The notes under the pieces were generated by a model. It was not told where the DNA came from, did not search any database, and saw nothing but the letters and a program-made list of their open reading frames with translations. From assembly GCF_012273895.1 (NCBI RefSeq), contig NC_052128.1:4402001-4466000 (forward strand): a stretch of 64,000 nt of DNA. Reading direction: 5' to 3'. Within the stretch, counting starts at the first letter, position 1, and each line of letters opens with the position of its first letter. Position numbers and translations under genes: made by a program. This stretch comes from Zerene cesonia (taxonomy: Eukaryota > Arthropoda > Insecta > Lepidoptera > Pieridae). Shown piece after piece: positions 48,991 to 62,327 of this stretch.

Positions 48991-49183
48991 CACTACATAG
49001 TATAAAACAAAGTCGCTTTCTCTATCCCTATGTCCCTATGTATGCTTAAATCTTTAAAACTACTCCAATGGATTTTGATGGGGATTTTATAATAGATAGA
49101 GTGATACGAGGTTTATATGTATAATAACATCTGTTAAACTACCGCGAATTTAACGCGTGCGAAGCCGCGGGCAAACGCTATAT
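48991..49183 (-). repeat. interspersed repeat, 'CGCGGCTTCGCACGCGT' family, reverse copy
   Basis: CACTACATAGTATAAAACAA at the left and AACGCGTGCGAAGCCGCGGG at the right, followed by an (AT)n-like stretch. Confidence 0.8.
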
Positions 49184-51407
49184 AATATATATGTATATAT
49201 TTTTGTTATTATATAACATAGATGTAATAAGCAATAGCTAGATATTTAATATAAATTAACCTTTAATATACCGTCGGTTAAAACTTCGAAAAACACGTAT
49301 TTGGTTTTTACCAAATTGCTTATTAATTTGAATTTAACTACCATTACTAACTTGTCTTGTCTAAATGAATTATTAATAAATATATAGAAATAACTAATCA
49401 TTTGTCTTGTGCGCCGCGTGTTGTTAGACTTGCCCCAATTTTATAAATAAAATGTTTAAATTATACCGCCTTCTATTCATAAATTATGAGCGAGGCCAAT
49501 GTGAAATATAGCACTGATTTTTAATAATGCTATTTGTTATACTTAAATTAAATATTAAATAAATGATAAGAAAAATAATAATAAAAAAGCATAAAACATT
49601 TAGGAATTTCAATGACAAAGGTTTCGAAAATCTATTTTAATTAATTAACTATGCTGGGCGAAGTTTTTATTTTACAGATAATCGCGCGCATTCAATATCG
49701 TTATTTCATGCACACTCATTTTTTGCCGGTAGGCAGTTTTTGTGTGTAGTTTACACAAAAGCATTTGTACAGATTCAATGTAACTTCGCATATGAAAATA
49801 ATTATCTATTTAAAAAATACTACTAATAAACACACACACACACACTTTAATGTCAAACAGATAGAGTCAACTAAGTTGTCTCACTAACTTTTTATACAGA
49901 GTACATGTAAGCCAATTATTAAATCGTGGCGATACTAATCAGGATGATAAAATAAATTCTTTTGTTGTATTGTCACCGATTCTTAATAAATATACAAAGT
50001 TTGAATTGAATCTCTCGGTTTAAAGTGGATCAAAACCAAGTCAAAAGTTTCACTCTAACATAGATATAAAGCTAACAATAGCTAAAAAAAGTACTAAAAA
50101 ACATGCGTTTCTTTAAATCTACCATAAGCTACATATAAATAAACTCAATCGTAGCGTCAGCGGTGTATAAAATAGATATGAAATTAGAACCGCCGCTAAC
50201 TCACGGGCTACATTCGCGGTGGTAATTTTCTAAGAACTTTGAAAGTGAAAAAAAAAAACAAGTATGCTAGCACTGAAATAGACGGCACGTTGTCTATGCT
50301 AGAGGCCACCGGGAATAGTTTTAAAACCTAATAATAGCAGCGGCTCGTCTCGCTTCACTCCACACCTCTGTATGCTCACGCGATTCATACACTTCGTGGA
50401 TGGATACAGAATATTTATGTCGGCGTGTATGTAATAAGGTTCTTTTGCGTGAGCGAGCTTTATATACATACTTCAAAGGGTTGTATAACGTTAAATGTTT
50501 GTGGGTCGAGAGATTTTCCAATTTCATTTGATCAAGTTAATGGGCAATGACATACATTGGGATAAAACACTCCAAACTAAGGTTGGGATTAAACCGAAGG
50601 TATACAAGTCTTGTATGATATTTCATTTACTTATTAAATGAGGCTCCTCTCAGGTTGGAGTGGATGGATATTCGATGCGTCTTTCATGTTAATAATGTTA
50701 GTGAAAGTAGGTGAAATATATAGTGTTAGTTGTGGGCCCTTCTGAGTAATAAATAACAAACACACGCCCAAACCCTATTACTTGCCGAAAAAAAAACTCA
50801 ACGAATAAAGATAAAATGGAAATAATCTTCAAAACAATTTTGTTATCTCTTTATCGTAATAACATTTTGACACATGCGCTTTATGGATTGTGCGAGAGTC
50901 AGTCAGATAGTTTAGATAAGTGTGGACGGAAACAAAAAATAACCAAAAACTGAATATGGCTACAATGAAATATCGAAAACTCGGTTTTATATGACATTTC
51001 TCCGCACATGCTGCAACACTTGCCGCAAAGTTATGTGGAGAGTTGCAATATGTAAGCAGTAGTTTTATCGCTTAGAATTTATCTTATGTTCTTGGATAAT
51101 ATCAACAGGGTGTAGCGGTCTTGATGACATACTATCTGATATTATACATTTAATTGCGACTTCTGTCACATAATTACGTAAAAATGTTTGAATCGAAATT
51201 GGTAGGGTCGGTTTAATTTTTATTAATGAATAATTGTGCAGATTTTTTTATTGTCAGACTTGTAGACTTGTAACCCGTACGGTAAAAGAAACAAGCATCG
51301 TGAAAACCCAAATGTTCATGAACCGCATTCATCGCCTGGGTAACCGCGATTTCTTAAAGAAGTATTAATTCCTATGTAGGGAAAGTGATAGCGTGAGACG
51401 ATGTACC
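49184..51407. other. intron-like DNA, no gene seen
   Basis: Contains a (CA)n tract at 49830-49846. No coding stretch identified. Confidence 0.4.
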
Positions 51408-51572
51408 TATACTAATATTATAAAGTGGAAGAGTTTGTTTGTTTCAACGTGCTAATCTCAGAAAATATTGATCCGTTTTGAAAAAAAAATCAGTTTTATA
51501 TAGCCCATTTATTGAGAAAGGCTTTAGGCTACATATGTACCATTGACGAAGCCGAGGCGGACTGCTAGTAGC
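51408..51572 (+). repeat. fragment of the 'CGGGTGAAGC' repeat group
   Basis: ACTAATATTATAAAGTGGAA, GAGTTTGTTTGTTTCAACGT, ATATTGATCCGTTTTG and GACGAAGCCGAGGCGGACTG. This is a complete head-to-tail arrangement of the group. Confidence 0.7.
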
Positions 51573-52025
51573 GTATATATATGTTTATTGCCCCTAGAAC
51601 ATTAAAGTTATGAAGACATATCAGGACTATTGGTAAAACGTGCTGCGTTTATTAAACTTTATATAAAACGAAGCTTGAAGTCTACGCGACGGTACACTAA
51701 AATACCATTATTGTGCTTTCACAAGTAAAAACACACCTTTTTCTCAAATACAAGTGACGCAATTTCAAGCACATAATATATACAAGTGCAAATTTCAATC
51801 TGTTTAAACATTTCTTGGTATATCGTCAAAGCGATTTCTTGGCAATGATTGTTTATATTGAAAATATTTTTATGTGCATTGTGATATGTAATGTTATCTT
51901 TCACTGATCCGTTCCGTGTAAAAGAATGTGATATGTTTAGATACTGGACGTACCTAACGTTGAGTTGTTAGGCACAACCACTGTTTTTATCATATTAAGA
52001 TATATGTAGATTATGTTTGTAGTTG

Positions 52026-52200
52026 TCTGGTAGATTATATTATAAAGAGGAAACATTTGTGTATTTGTATGTATGTTTGTAATGTTTTCACACAAAAACG
52101 TCTGGACCAATTTCAAAAATTATTTGATAGTAGAAAGCTGTATGTGCACTGAGTGACATAGGTTATAGATGTCGTACGGGTGAAGCCCAGGTGAGGTTTT
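52026..52200 (+). repeat. fragment of the 'CGGGTGAAGC' repeat group
   Basis: ATTATAAAGAGGAAACATTT, CACAAAAACGTCTGGACCAA, GTGCACTGAGTGACATAGGT and GTACGGGTGAAGCCCAGGTG. Same subfamily as 35752-35925. Confidence 0.7.
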
Positions 52201-52394
52201 GGTTCAGTCGAATGATAATAATGTAAATTATCTTTATTTAGTTATAAACATTACGAGTATAGTAAAATTATTGAGAAATATAGTGTAATGAAATCGTACC
52301 GTAAAAATAAATAAAAAAAACATACTGAAGTATATAGTTGAAAGTTGTAATACATTTTAGTCCTGTTAAGATTAAAAATCACTAGTTACATTAA

Positions 52395-52625
52395 ATCTTA
52401 ACACGTACAAGGTAAACAGAGCAGAACTGCTTTAAATATTTGTAATAACAACTCGATGTCGGTTTCACACCGGACGCCAATGTTAGCCATTACCACTGCA
52501 GCCTTGCTTGGCCAGGCCTCGAACCGGTTGCAGCGAGGTTGGATGCTGCACCAGTGTACATTGGCCCCCCTGTATCGGACAGATTGAGCAAGAAGCTTCA
52601 ATGTGGAAGGGGTCTTAATAGACTG
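52395..52625. other. GC-richer island of unknown nature
   Basis: A sharply bounded GC-richer block (GGCCAGGCCTCGAACCGGTT, CATTGGCCCCCCTGTATCGG) with an open minus-strand frame of about 67 codons. Could be a transposon fragment or a conserved element; not identified. Confidence 0.35.
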
Positions 52626-53810
52626 GTCAAGTGTGTTCTCGAAGTGTAGTGCCTTTACTAAATGTGTAGGGTTGGTACCAGCATCTTCGTTCTACCAATA
52701 ATTAAGAATGCAGCAGATGCCTTGAAATTTTTTAAATCGTTACATTAATAATTGTATATGGTAGAGTAATAATTACACAGAATATCATGTTCGCAACTTT
52801 TTTCAAATAAAACAAAATCGTAAAGAAAAGATTTTTCCACGTCTTCTAGGTTTACACCATTAATCAAAATCAGGCCTATCTAGAAATTCAACGTTTTAGC
52901 GACTGCTGTGATGGCTGAATATAATGATTTTTGGTTCGTTAAGGACGTACGTAAATGTCACTATTAAAAAAGTCAAAAACACAAGAGACTAACCGGGAGG
53001 AGCCAGGGCGAGCAGCTAGCAATCAAGTGAGATAAATAAAATGCGTCTGCCAACCCCCGCACGCACTGTCCTGTATTTCGTGTGTCTGGTTTTTGAACGA
53101 TCACATACAGGTTTCGGGGAATTTGGTGGAGGTCAACGTTACCTCGGATGTTTGCGCTTGTAATACTTTTTAGGCTGGTTACTGCTGTTTAAATATACTT
53201 TAAATAACATTTTTATTTATTACCAGTGATATAAAGTGTAGTTGTATATGAAATACAGGTGTTACGGTAAACTGAAGTGATTAAATGCTTTAATGTGAAG
53301 GTATAAATTTCCTTAAAGCATTAAGGATCATCAAGAACTGATTTAAGTCCACCATTAGGTACATCGAAATCTAGAGGAGAATGTAGCAGAAAAAAATGCA
53401 GCTTTTTACAGAATAGGTACAACATGAATAACAACTTGAATTTTACAAAAACGTTAAATGTGAAAAAAAGGCTAGAAAGCGTCATACAACCGTCTTAGAA
53501 AACGACATTTTCATTATGATTGAGCGAAAGATGAATGTCATAGGCGATCTCGTCGAACAGCATTGGCCGTGTATGAATAGTAATTGTTTCTAGCATTAAC
53601 TTGATTGTTTGCCGACCTTCGCCGCCTCTCGCCGATTGTGGTGGCTAATGACGCCGGCAAAAACGTGCCTTCGCTAAATAATGATTGGCACAAATTGTAA
53701 TCATGCGATTTCAATTAATTATCGAGATGCTAAATTAATTTGTGATTTCCAAAAGTGTTAAACGTCTCTGTGAGGTTTGTTTGAAGTTTCTCTTTTAGTA
53801 TTATCTGTTT
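52626..53810. other. intron-like DNA, no gene seen
   Basis: No coding stretch or recognised repeat. Confidence 0.4.
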
Positions 53811-53988
53811 ACTAGCTGCGCTCCGCGGTTTCACCCGCGTAAGTCCGTATCCCGTAGGAATATCGGGATAAAAGTTGCCTATATGTTATTCCAGTTGTCC
53901 AGCTGTGTACGTACCAAATTTCATTGCAATCGGTTCAGTCGTTTTTGCGTGAAAGAGCAACAAACGCACACACATCCTTACAAACTTA
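53811..53988 (+). repeat. interspersed repeat, 'CGCGGTTTCACCCGCGT' family, copy 3
   Basis: TAGCTGCGCTCCGCGGTTTC through TCCGTATCCCGTAGGAATAT to CACATCCTTACAAACTTAGG. Confidence 0.8.
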
Positions 53989-54269
53989 GGATAAAGATAT
54001 GATTATCAAACCACTTCAAAAAGAGGAGGTTATCAAATCTACTTATTTTTGAAGTGAAACTTCTTTAGAATCGTTGTGATTTCAAACCGGATGCAACGGA
54101 AAAACGACAGGTAAGAGACAGAAATACAAAAATGTGTAGGGTGAAGCCGGCAAAGAATGAGACAGAAATATACATACTATTTTATTCATTCTTTTGTCGA
54201 TTTACTGAAGTTTCACTTCTATCGTGTGTGAATCGCACACACACCTTTTTTTTTTTTTTTGTTTTGTTA

Positions 54270-54345
54270 CCAAATAGCTTTTTCCTGGGTGAACCGATTT
54301 TTATGATACTTTTTTTATTTGAAAGTTAAAGTTTGGTTCTAACAA
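54270..54345 (+). repeat. short repeat shared with 28125-28215
   Basis: ATAGCTTTTTCCTGGGTGAA, CCGATTTTTATGATAC and GAAAGTTAAAGTTTGG. Preceded by a run of T. Confidence 0.5.
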
Positions 54346-57300
54346 TTCGGAGGCGATATAGCTTTTTATTCAAGGTAATTATTGGTGTAATTCAATAACA
54401 TTCAATTTAATATTATGTCCAATACTAGTGGTCATTTATCACTGAATTTTGAACATTTCACTTTTAATGAAGCTTGCCACATACGAATATAGTTTAAATA
54501 ATGATTGCAGCCGCTTATCCACCGGCTATCTAACACAATCATATTAATTACAATTTATGGTATCGATTAATTACACGAAAGAGAAATCAGTAACAATCCC
54601 GGGTGTACTATGCAACCAATTACAGAGGTATCCTAAACACATAATGAATCTATACAAAACACCGGATCTTGCGTGCGTACGTGTTCCTATAAGGCTTCTA
54701 ACAAGGAGTCCTTCTTCACGGCAGGATACTTCAGTAAATTGAACGCCAACAAGAGTTGTTTCGTCTAATTACAATAAATAGGCTCGTGGATACTCTGGAG
54801 AGGAGGCATATTGGTTTTTATGGGTATACACAGTCTTCATTTCTGTAGTGGTTATATGTAAGCCTATATAGGTACATTTATTTGCATGTTTTGTATGAGG
54901 AAGTTTAAGGGAGTGATATTAATTGTTTTGGTAATTGAATTTTATGTTTGTTATTAATTGAATGTATTCTACACATGGTGTGCTGTGTAATAAAATATTT
55001 GCAATACCAAATACTTAATTTTATAAGTCTAATTAAATTATAATTTAAAATGAAAGGAAATATGGAGTAATGAAACCGGTATCGTTGGACGTTTAAAATG
55101 TAGTTAAAATATGCTTTCTTTTTTCCGTAAAATCCCAAAGTTAAACTCTTTAAAATTTCACATTTCATTAAAATATACAGTTATCAAAGCCGCACACTAA
55201 TAGGAACATACTGAAATGCATAAACTTATATTGAAACCATGTTTTATCCAAAGTGAGTTTGCATTTGAAATCTGGTTCTTTGGCCGACAGCATTTTAGTT
55301 AAATGCAAGCGGTTTGCTTCACTTCCCGGTCTATTTTCGATATGTGGTGTGTCACTGTTTCCTCGTGTGTCTGTGCGTCATTTATTTGCATATGATATGA
55401 ATATTATATGTCTCTTATATTGTTTTGTTTTAACGAATAGTCTTAAAGCGAATTCAAGTATGCAATGTAGGTACAAACTTGTGTATGATTGTCCGTGTAT
55501 TTCTTGACTCAACCGTTTATAACCAGCCATTTATTTGATTTTACCAACGGACATAGACAAATTGTTACAGAAAGAACGGAAAGGGATTTTCTGAATCGGT
55601 ATTGTCGGTACTATTGAAGTACTGTACGCACAAATTGATATTAATACGTTAACAACTCATAAAAATTAAAAACAACAATACCAAGGTCCTTTGTATTGAT
55701 AAAATTGGAAATACTAATTTGTTTGTAGGCAATTAATTCATTTGGCTATATTATATTCGGGAATGTGATGATGAAAAAAAAATTTAACGTAACTACCGGC
55801 CGGTCGGTGTTTTATTGGGATTTTATTAACGCCGTGTAAAGTCTAAATCTTAGGAGATTTATGACTCAATTCGGGAGCGAATACTTTTGGCCAACGTCTC
55901 TGTTTACTTCGTTTTGACTTCGACTTAACGTGTTTTTTTGTTATCTCATTTTCGATAAGACAAATAATGTTTTGGAATGTTATAAGTAATAATAATTTAT
56001 TTATAAACTGCTTTACTACCTAGGAATGTTGCTATTTATGTACCTACATAAAAATATGTGTTAAGAAAAATAAGGCCTCAATTGTCGAATATGCAGTTTC
56101 TTTTGTAAGCCATGTAGATTAAAAATTATGATATGCTATCTGTGGTACAATATTGCGGTAATATAATAATTCAGGAAAGTTCCGGTGCTTACATTTTGTA
56201 GGTACACCGAAAGGCACATCTTTTACATATATATCGCTCCTTTTCAATTTCGTAAATTACGTGGTTTCGCTGCAAATGTTCGTTGTGTATGGATTTTTTA
56301 AAAAATGGTAACATTTATGACGCACGAGATCGATGGTGCTCGCAACCTTGGGTGACGCGCGTTAAGTTCAAGGTGAATTCCTACATGGTGTTAGTGGTAC
56401 CACTGTCGGTATCGCCCGACAATATGATGTGGTTCTTTTGTAGTTTTATCAAAGGGTTCATTCTATTCGCTGCTATGGGGATTAGTGTTGTGAGGTTTTT
56501 ATGGGATTCTATCGGCTTTGTGGTGGGTGTGAATTGTATTGTAAGTTTGTTAGTTAATTTCATATCAGATATTTTTATGATATTGTTATTTGCGTCATAC
56601 GTAAATGGATTACGCGTATAAATAGAGATAAATATGTAATTATTTTAATTACTTATGTATCTTGATATAACATCTAAAAAGCTGCGTTGTCTTGATTAGA
56701 TTTAAATCGAGTTGCGTGCGTTTCTTGTGCTAAATACGCAATAATTACTGGCAGAGTAAAAGGACATGGCGTTTTACCTGTAGAGGTAATGTCTTTTTCA
56801 TTCAAATGAGCCTACTGAATATTCTAATGTTATAATTGGCAATAAAGTTATCTTAGCACCGAATAGCCTCTCGTTTTGTCTGGTCATGATTATGATGATT
56901 TTTAATGAAATGTTTTGTAAAAAAAAGTTTTGAAGGTAAGAAAATTTTTAATTGTATGTTATGTAAATAAATATTTTCAATTCTGCCTATATAATATAAC
57001 AATTGAAAATGAGCAGCATTATATTATATAGTAAATTGTTATGTCAATTTTCTCAAAGCCATCTACTCAGTTGGTAGAAGAATTATATGGAATAAAGATT
57101 TTTGGTGTATGTTGTTGTGATGTCGTATAAGTGTAAAGTTGGTCATTGTACTGCCTTTTTGAAAGTCGGTTATAAAGCCGTATCATTTGTATATCGTGTA
57201 ATTGAAACGATGTTAGAAATCATACAAATTGTCGATTCCTGTGCGAGGGTTTATTTCGCAAACGTAATTTGTTTGTGCCGGGAACATTAACTGTCAAGGA

Positions 57301-58472
57301 ACTTTATTACACGAGTTATCAAATCCTCCGCAATTTGCAAGTATATTGTAAACAAATGGAGGGTATTTGCTCGTAAATGACTCATATTTGGCGATCGCTA
57401 TATTTACTCTCTTTGGCAAACGGCAAAACACTAAATTATCGTTGATCGCTTCGTGGGGGAACTAAATTGGGGGGCAAACTTTTGTTTATGTGAATATTAA
57501 AGTCAGTTCCCTTGTCTGGTCTCCCATTAATTGCAGCAATTTAGTGAACAAAGTACTATTTAAGGAGTTTTCCTTATATAGATATAGATTCAGGTAGAAA
57601 GGCTTTCACTTCAGGATAAGTTGATTATATTTTCAGTGCATTATAAAGAAAAAATAAACATTAGTACAAAAGTGAAATATTATTGCGGTTACCAGAACTC
57701 GCATAAATGTAAATAACATAGTTATGACAGGATGAAAAAGACATTCAATCATGCGCGCGGCAACCCTAAACAGTGTCCCGAGTTGCTAACAACGTGGTGT
57801 ATGTAGGGCTCGGGCTCGTTCCTACCACGTTTATCCCCTCGCACGATTTACCTGTCTAAACGACTTGGTTGAACGTAAATATGGATTATTGGACTATGGT
57901 ATTAGTAAGAAGTTGCTTTCAATTAATAATTCAACCTAAATTTATTAATGCATCAGCAAAAAATACAGCTTAACTTGTTGTTTTTTGTCTTTTGTTAATC
58001 AATTAACTGTTTATTGTAGAGGTACGAGATGTGTATTTAAAATACCGAAAATATTTCATTGAAATAATTTAGCATTTTTAAAAAAGAACAACCATTCGGC
58101 CTAATATATTATTCAGGTAATTAAAAATGTAATAATGCCAAGTCGGCCAAATTGAACGAGGCTATAAGTGCCAGCGAGTGACGACACCCGGTGTGATGTG
58201 AGTATATCAGCACCTGCACAGTAATCGAGCCATATATGGGTGTTGGCATATGATTGATAATTACTCTTGATTCATTGATTATCCGCTGTGATTTTGTAGA
58301 GCGTAGTGTTACGATAAAATAGGTTCTTAAAACTATAACAGTTATATTATATTATGTTAATGTTACTCGTGATATGATAAATGATTATTTTTTCATATCA
58401 CTCTGACGGTTTATGGTTTCCAATTGCCTTATAGTTTATATGGGCCTTGTATAATATTACAACATTACAATA
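54346..58472. other. intron-like DNA, no gene seen
   Basis: AT-rich. An open frame at 56283-56621 (112 codons, hydrophobic) has no splice or start support and is treated as chance. Confidence 0.4.
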
Positions 58473-60138
58473 CTGCCCTGCTAAGCGCAAAAGCGGTATC
58501 TCAAAAAAAATCGTAAAATTGATTTTTATGCCATCGGATAGCTTTAAAAAATACGCATCTACTGGACTAAGCCATTTAGCACTATCTTGTTCAAAACGTA
58601 TGAAAAAACCTTAAGAAAGATTTTTCTATCTCAGTTTTACCATACATCACTAAGGGTGTTAGCGGTATATTAATATTACGTAGGCAACCAGCCGCAAATT
58701 TAAATATCGCTAAAATTCTTAAATAAATACACAACTTTTGCNNNNNNNNNNNNNNNNNNNNNNNNNNNNNNNNNNNNNNNNNNNNNNNNNNNNNNNNNNN
58801 NNNNNNNNNNNNNNNNNNNNNNNNNNNNNNNNNNNNNNNNNNNNNNNNNNNNNNNNNNNNNNNNNNNNNNNNNNNNNNNNNNNNNNNNNNNNNNNNNNNN
58901 NNNNNNNNNNNNNNNNNNNNNNNNNNNNNNNNNNNNNNNNNNNNNNNNNNNNNNNNNNNNNNNNNNNNNNNNNNNNNNNNNNNNNNNNNNNNNNNNNNNN
59001 NNNNNNNNNNNNNNNNNNNNNNNNNNNNNNNNNNNNNNNNNNNNNNNNNNNNNNNNNNNNNNNNNNNNNNNNNNNNNNNNNNNNNNNNNNNNNNNNNNNN
59101 NNNNNNNNNNNNNNNNNNNNNNNNNNNNNNNNNNNNNNNNNNNNNNNNNNNNNNNNNNNNNNNNNNNNNNNNNNNNNNNNNNNNNNNNNNNNNNNNNNNN
59201 NNNNNNNNNNNNNNNNNNNNNNNNNNNNNNNNNNNNNNNNNNNNNNNNNNNNNNNNNNNNNNNNNNNNNNNNNNNNNNNNNNNNNNNNNNNNNNNNNNNN
59301 NNNNNNNNNNNNNNNNNNNNNNNNNNNNNNNNNNNNNNNNNNNNNNNNNNNNNNNNNNNNNNNNNNNNNNNNNNNNNNNNNNNNNNNNNNNNNNNNNNNN
59401 NNNNNNNNNNNNNNNNNNNNNNNNNNNNNNNNNNNNNNNNNNNNNNNNNNNNNNNNNNNNNNNNNNNNNNNNNNNNNNNNNNNNNNNNNNNNNNNNNNNN
59501 NNNNNNNNNNNNNNNNNNNNNNNNNNNNNNNNNNNNNNNNNNNNNNNNNNNNNNNNNNNNNNNNNNNNNNNNNNNNNNNNNNNNNNNNNNNNNNNNNNNN
59601 NNNNNNNNNNNNNNNNNNNNNNNNNNNNNNNNNNNNNNNNNNNNNNNNNNNNNNNNNNNNNNNNNNNNNNNNNNNNNNNNNNNNNNNNNNNNNNNNNNNN
59701 NNNNNNNNNNNNNNNNNNNNNNNNNNNNNNNNNNNNNNNNNTATTTTTTTATGTAATTTCAAATTTTAATAATAAAAAAACGTTATATATATACTTTAAT
59801 TGTTTTTTTTTTCAAATAAGACATATTTTATTTGATAGAAAATACATTCCTTTTTGTATACACACATGTTTGAGAAGAGCTAACGAAAAAGCGGTATCTC
59901 AATTTTAATTCTATAGTTTACTAAGCGGTGTAACCGTATCTCATGAATAAAGTACATTATTATACATTTTTGATAATTTAACTAATGTGATAACAAATAC
60001 ACCCTATATAATATATAAATAATATTTAACAAATAAAAAAAACTATACATAAAGTATATATATAACTATTTTTACATAACTTCAATTATCTCAAAACTCG
60101 CTTTCTTTGAGTTACCGCTTTTGCGCTTAGTTGGGCAG
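58473..60138. mobile_element. DNA transposon-like element with 33-bp terminal inverted repeats
   Basis: The left end (58473-58505, starting CTGCCCTGCTAAGCGCAAAA) and right end (60106-60138, ending GCGCTTAGTTGGGCAG) are inverted repeats with three mismatches in 33. AATA flanks both sides (58469-58472 and 60139-60142), as expected of a 4-bp target-site duplication. The subterminal motif AAGCGGTATCTCA recurs inside (near 59889, with variants near 58658 and 59933), a typical transposase-binding pattern. The centre is the 1000-N gap, so the true length and any transposase are unknown. The visible parts have no long frame, so it may be non-autonomous. A 4-bp duplication is compatible with several superfamilies; none is assigned. 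Confidence 0.85.
58742..59741. other. assembly gap (1000 N) inside the inverted-repeat element
   Basis: Exactly 1000 N, lying wholly between the two terminal inverted repeats. Confidence 0.99.
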
Positions 60139-61334
60139 AATATGTCTATAGATAAATTGTATTATGTAAACTAAGTGTGTAAATGAAATGTTTTTAAAAT
60201 GAATTCGTTTTGTTTCAGGTAATTGAGAGACAACTGGCCAAGTTGGATGCTAAATAAAAGGTATTGTGGTTTTCTTTCACCACGTTCTACGGTTACATGA
60301 ATGCGAATAATTTGAATTTTTATCAGGCGTCGGAATGGGTTTTCATTTATTGATATATTAACGAACGATAGCAAATGTTTGTAAACAATTCAAGTGCTAG
60401 ACCATAATAAGAGACAGGTCTTATTAGTGTAGTGTATAGAAGAAGTAGTAAGGCGATGATAATGATAGCTCATAAGGGTAAGCACTGAAGAAAACTATTA
60501 TAAACGTATTATATAGGTAAGAGAAAATGATTAATATATGCGGTCAATGCGTGCCAATGCTGAAGAGTTTGTTTGAACGCGCTAATATCAGGAACTTCTT
60601 AAGCGTCCGATTAGAGAAATTTTTTCTTTACATCATGTTCGACGCGGGTGAAGCCGCGGGGCACAGCTGGTGTTCGATATTAGTAACGAAGTACTTCATA
60701 AACTGCGCTTTACAGATCTCCATATGTTACGTTTCACAACTGTGTAATGCTTTTCTTTTCTCACATCCTTGTGTATTGTGAATGTTTTTACGTTCGTTCG
60801 TTTCGCCGATAACAATGGTCCGTTTTCCTCATACGAAAGCAATTAGTCATTTATTATTACTTCTATATTGATCATATTATAGTGGGTATGCCTTCGACAT
60901 TAGAATCGTTTTCGGCTTGTTTCTACACTATCGGCATACAAATTTGTTTTGAGTTACAATAGTATAGCTAATTATATGAATATAAAGTGCATTTTAATCA
61001 CATCATCACTTGATAAAACGTGCGCTGCGTACCCTTGACGGGTCGGTATTGTCCCGGAAGATTGTATCATGTATATTATAGTTGTAAGAGAATGTCGACA
61101 ATGGATTTTACATCTTTTAAGTTGTATAGTTTTTTATGCAATAAACAAATGAACGTACGGGTCAATTGATGTTAAGTGATCATGGTCGTTGATAGAAAAA
61201 GCAGAAATTGTGTTGTGATTTGAATGTTTAATAGTAAGTAAGCGTCGCTGAATGCGGCGACAAATGTGACCCCGATTTACGCACGGACATTAGGTATGAT
61301 AAAAATCAACTGTATATTTTTAATTGACGTTCCT
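60139..61334. other. intron-like DNA with one repeat fragment
   Basis: Apart from the repeat at 60560-60672, no coding stretch or recognised element. Confidence 0.4.
60560..60672 (+). repeat. fragment of the 'CGGGTGAAGC' repeat group
   Basis: AGAGTTTGTTTGAACGCGCT, AATATCAGGAACTTC and GACGCGGGTGAAGCCGCGGG, then GCACAGCTGG. A typical tail of this group. Confidence 0.7.
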
Positions 61335-61500
61335 AAAAAAGGAAGGTGGATCTCAATTCGACTGATTTTTATTGGTTTGATTTATCGAGATCTCAACGTG
61401 GGTTTTCAAACGATTGGCGCGATTGATTTGTGTTTGATTGGACATTTTTGTCGTTTGGTCCCATTTTAGGAATCTGGTTGGTGAGGTTTTTTTTCGAAAA
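61335..61500 (+). repeat. insect-wide 'GGTTCTCAA...GGTCCCA' repeat, copy 3
   Basis: GAAGGTGGATCTCAATTCGA, CGAGATCTCAACGTGGGTTT, TGTCGTTTGGTCCCATTTTA and GGAATCTGGTTGG. Confidence 0.65.
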
Positions 61501-62304
61501 AAAAATTGCAGAGGTTTCTTATTTGAACACAAGATATAGTTGTATCGCTAGTGCACTTATAAATACATAAAAGTAGGTACAGATGGTAACAATTAAAAAC
61601 ACACACACATGTATTTATTGGGTATTTTCTTTTTATTGGGCGTGTTTAAATAATATCGACGTATATCGGTGTATCATATTTTATATATTTTATATATTAG
61701 TAACACATGTAACGCAGTTTAAAATGAAAACAAAGCGCACTATAAAATTATTACGACGTATTCTCTGTAAATTCGGTTATTTGTTAGAATTTATATGTTT
61801 ACACCAGCTAGATCCCTCGGCTGGTCGGTGGAAATGCGTGCACTTCATGAAATAGCATTTATATTGTATTATTTTTTAAAAGCGGAGGTCGTTTGGGCAA
61901 TAACAGTCGACTTAGTGTTAGACGATTGTGCAAGGTCATGTAATAATGTTTAAAATTGTTTCGTATTAACTTTTTTAAATATGAAGACAAAATAGTCGTC
62001 GTTGTTTTCATCAGTGTTTTTAATAATTGCTCTCATAATAATTCTATCAAGGTACATGCGTATTTACTTAATAAGTGTAGTACATAGGAGCGGTTTTGAA
62101 CCGAGTGTCAGTCGCATTTATTGAATTTATGCTACCTAACACCTCAAAGAACTATATAGCTTGAAAATCTCTAACTAACGAGCCTAAAACCTAATGCATG
62201 ATGAAAAATCATTCCTTTTAATTTTCCTATTATTACCTATAACATAAAAAATTATTCAACAATCAGTCGGTAGTTAACTACTTTATAAGGGATATCTTTC
62301 AGCT
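61501..62304. other. intron-like DNA, no gene seen
   Basis: AT-rich sequence without recognised features. Confidence 0.4.
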
Positions 62305-62305
62305 T

Positions 62306-62327
62306 ACATGTACCTGTCGGTACATGT
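62306..62327. repeat. small perfect hairpin
   Basis: ACATGTACC and GGTACATGT (9-bp stem) around TGTC. No function assigned. Confidence 0.6.

Noticed and set aside
56283..56621. 112-codon hydrophobic open frame
   Set aside because: No splice or promoter context, T-rich DNA makes hydrophobic frames easily by chance, and nothing is recognisable in it.
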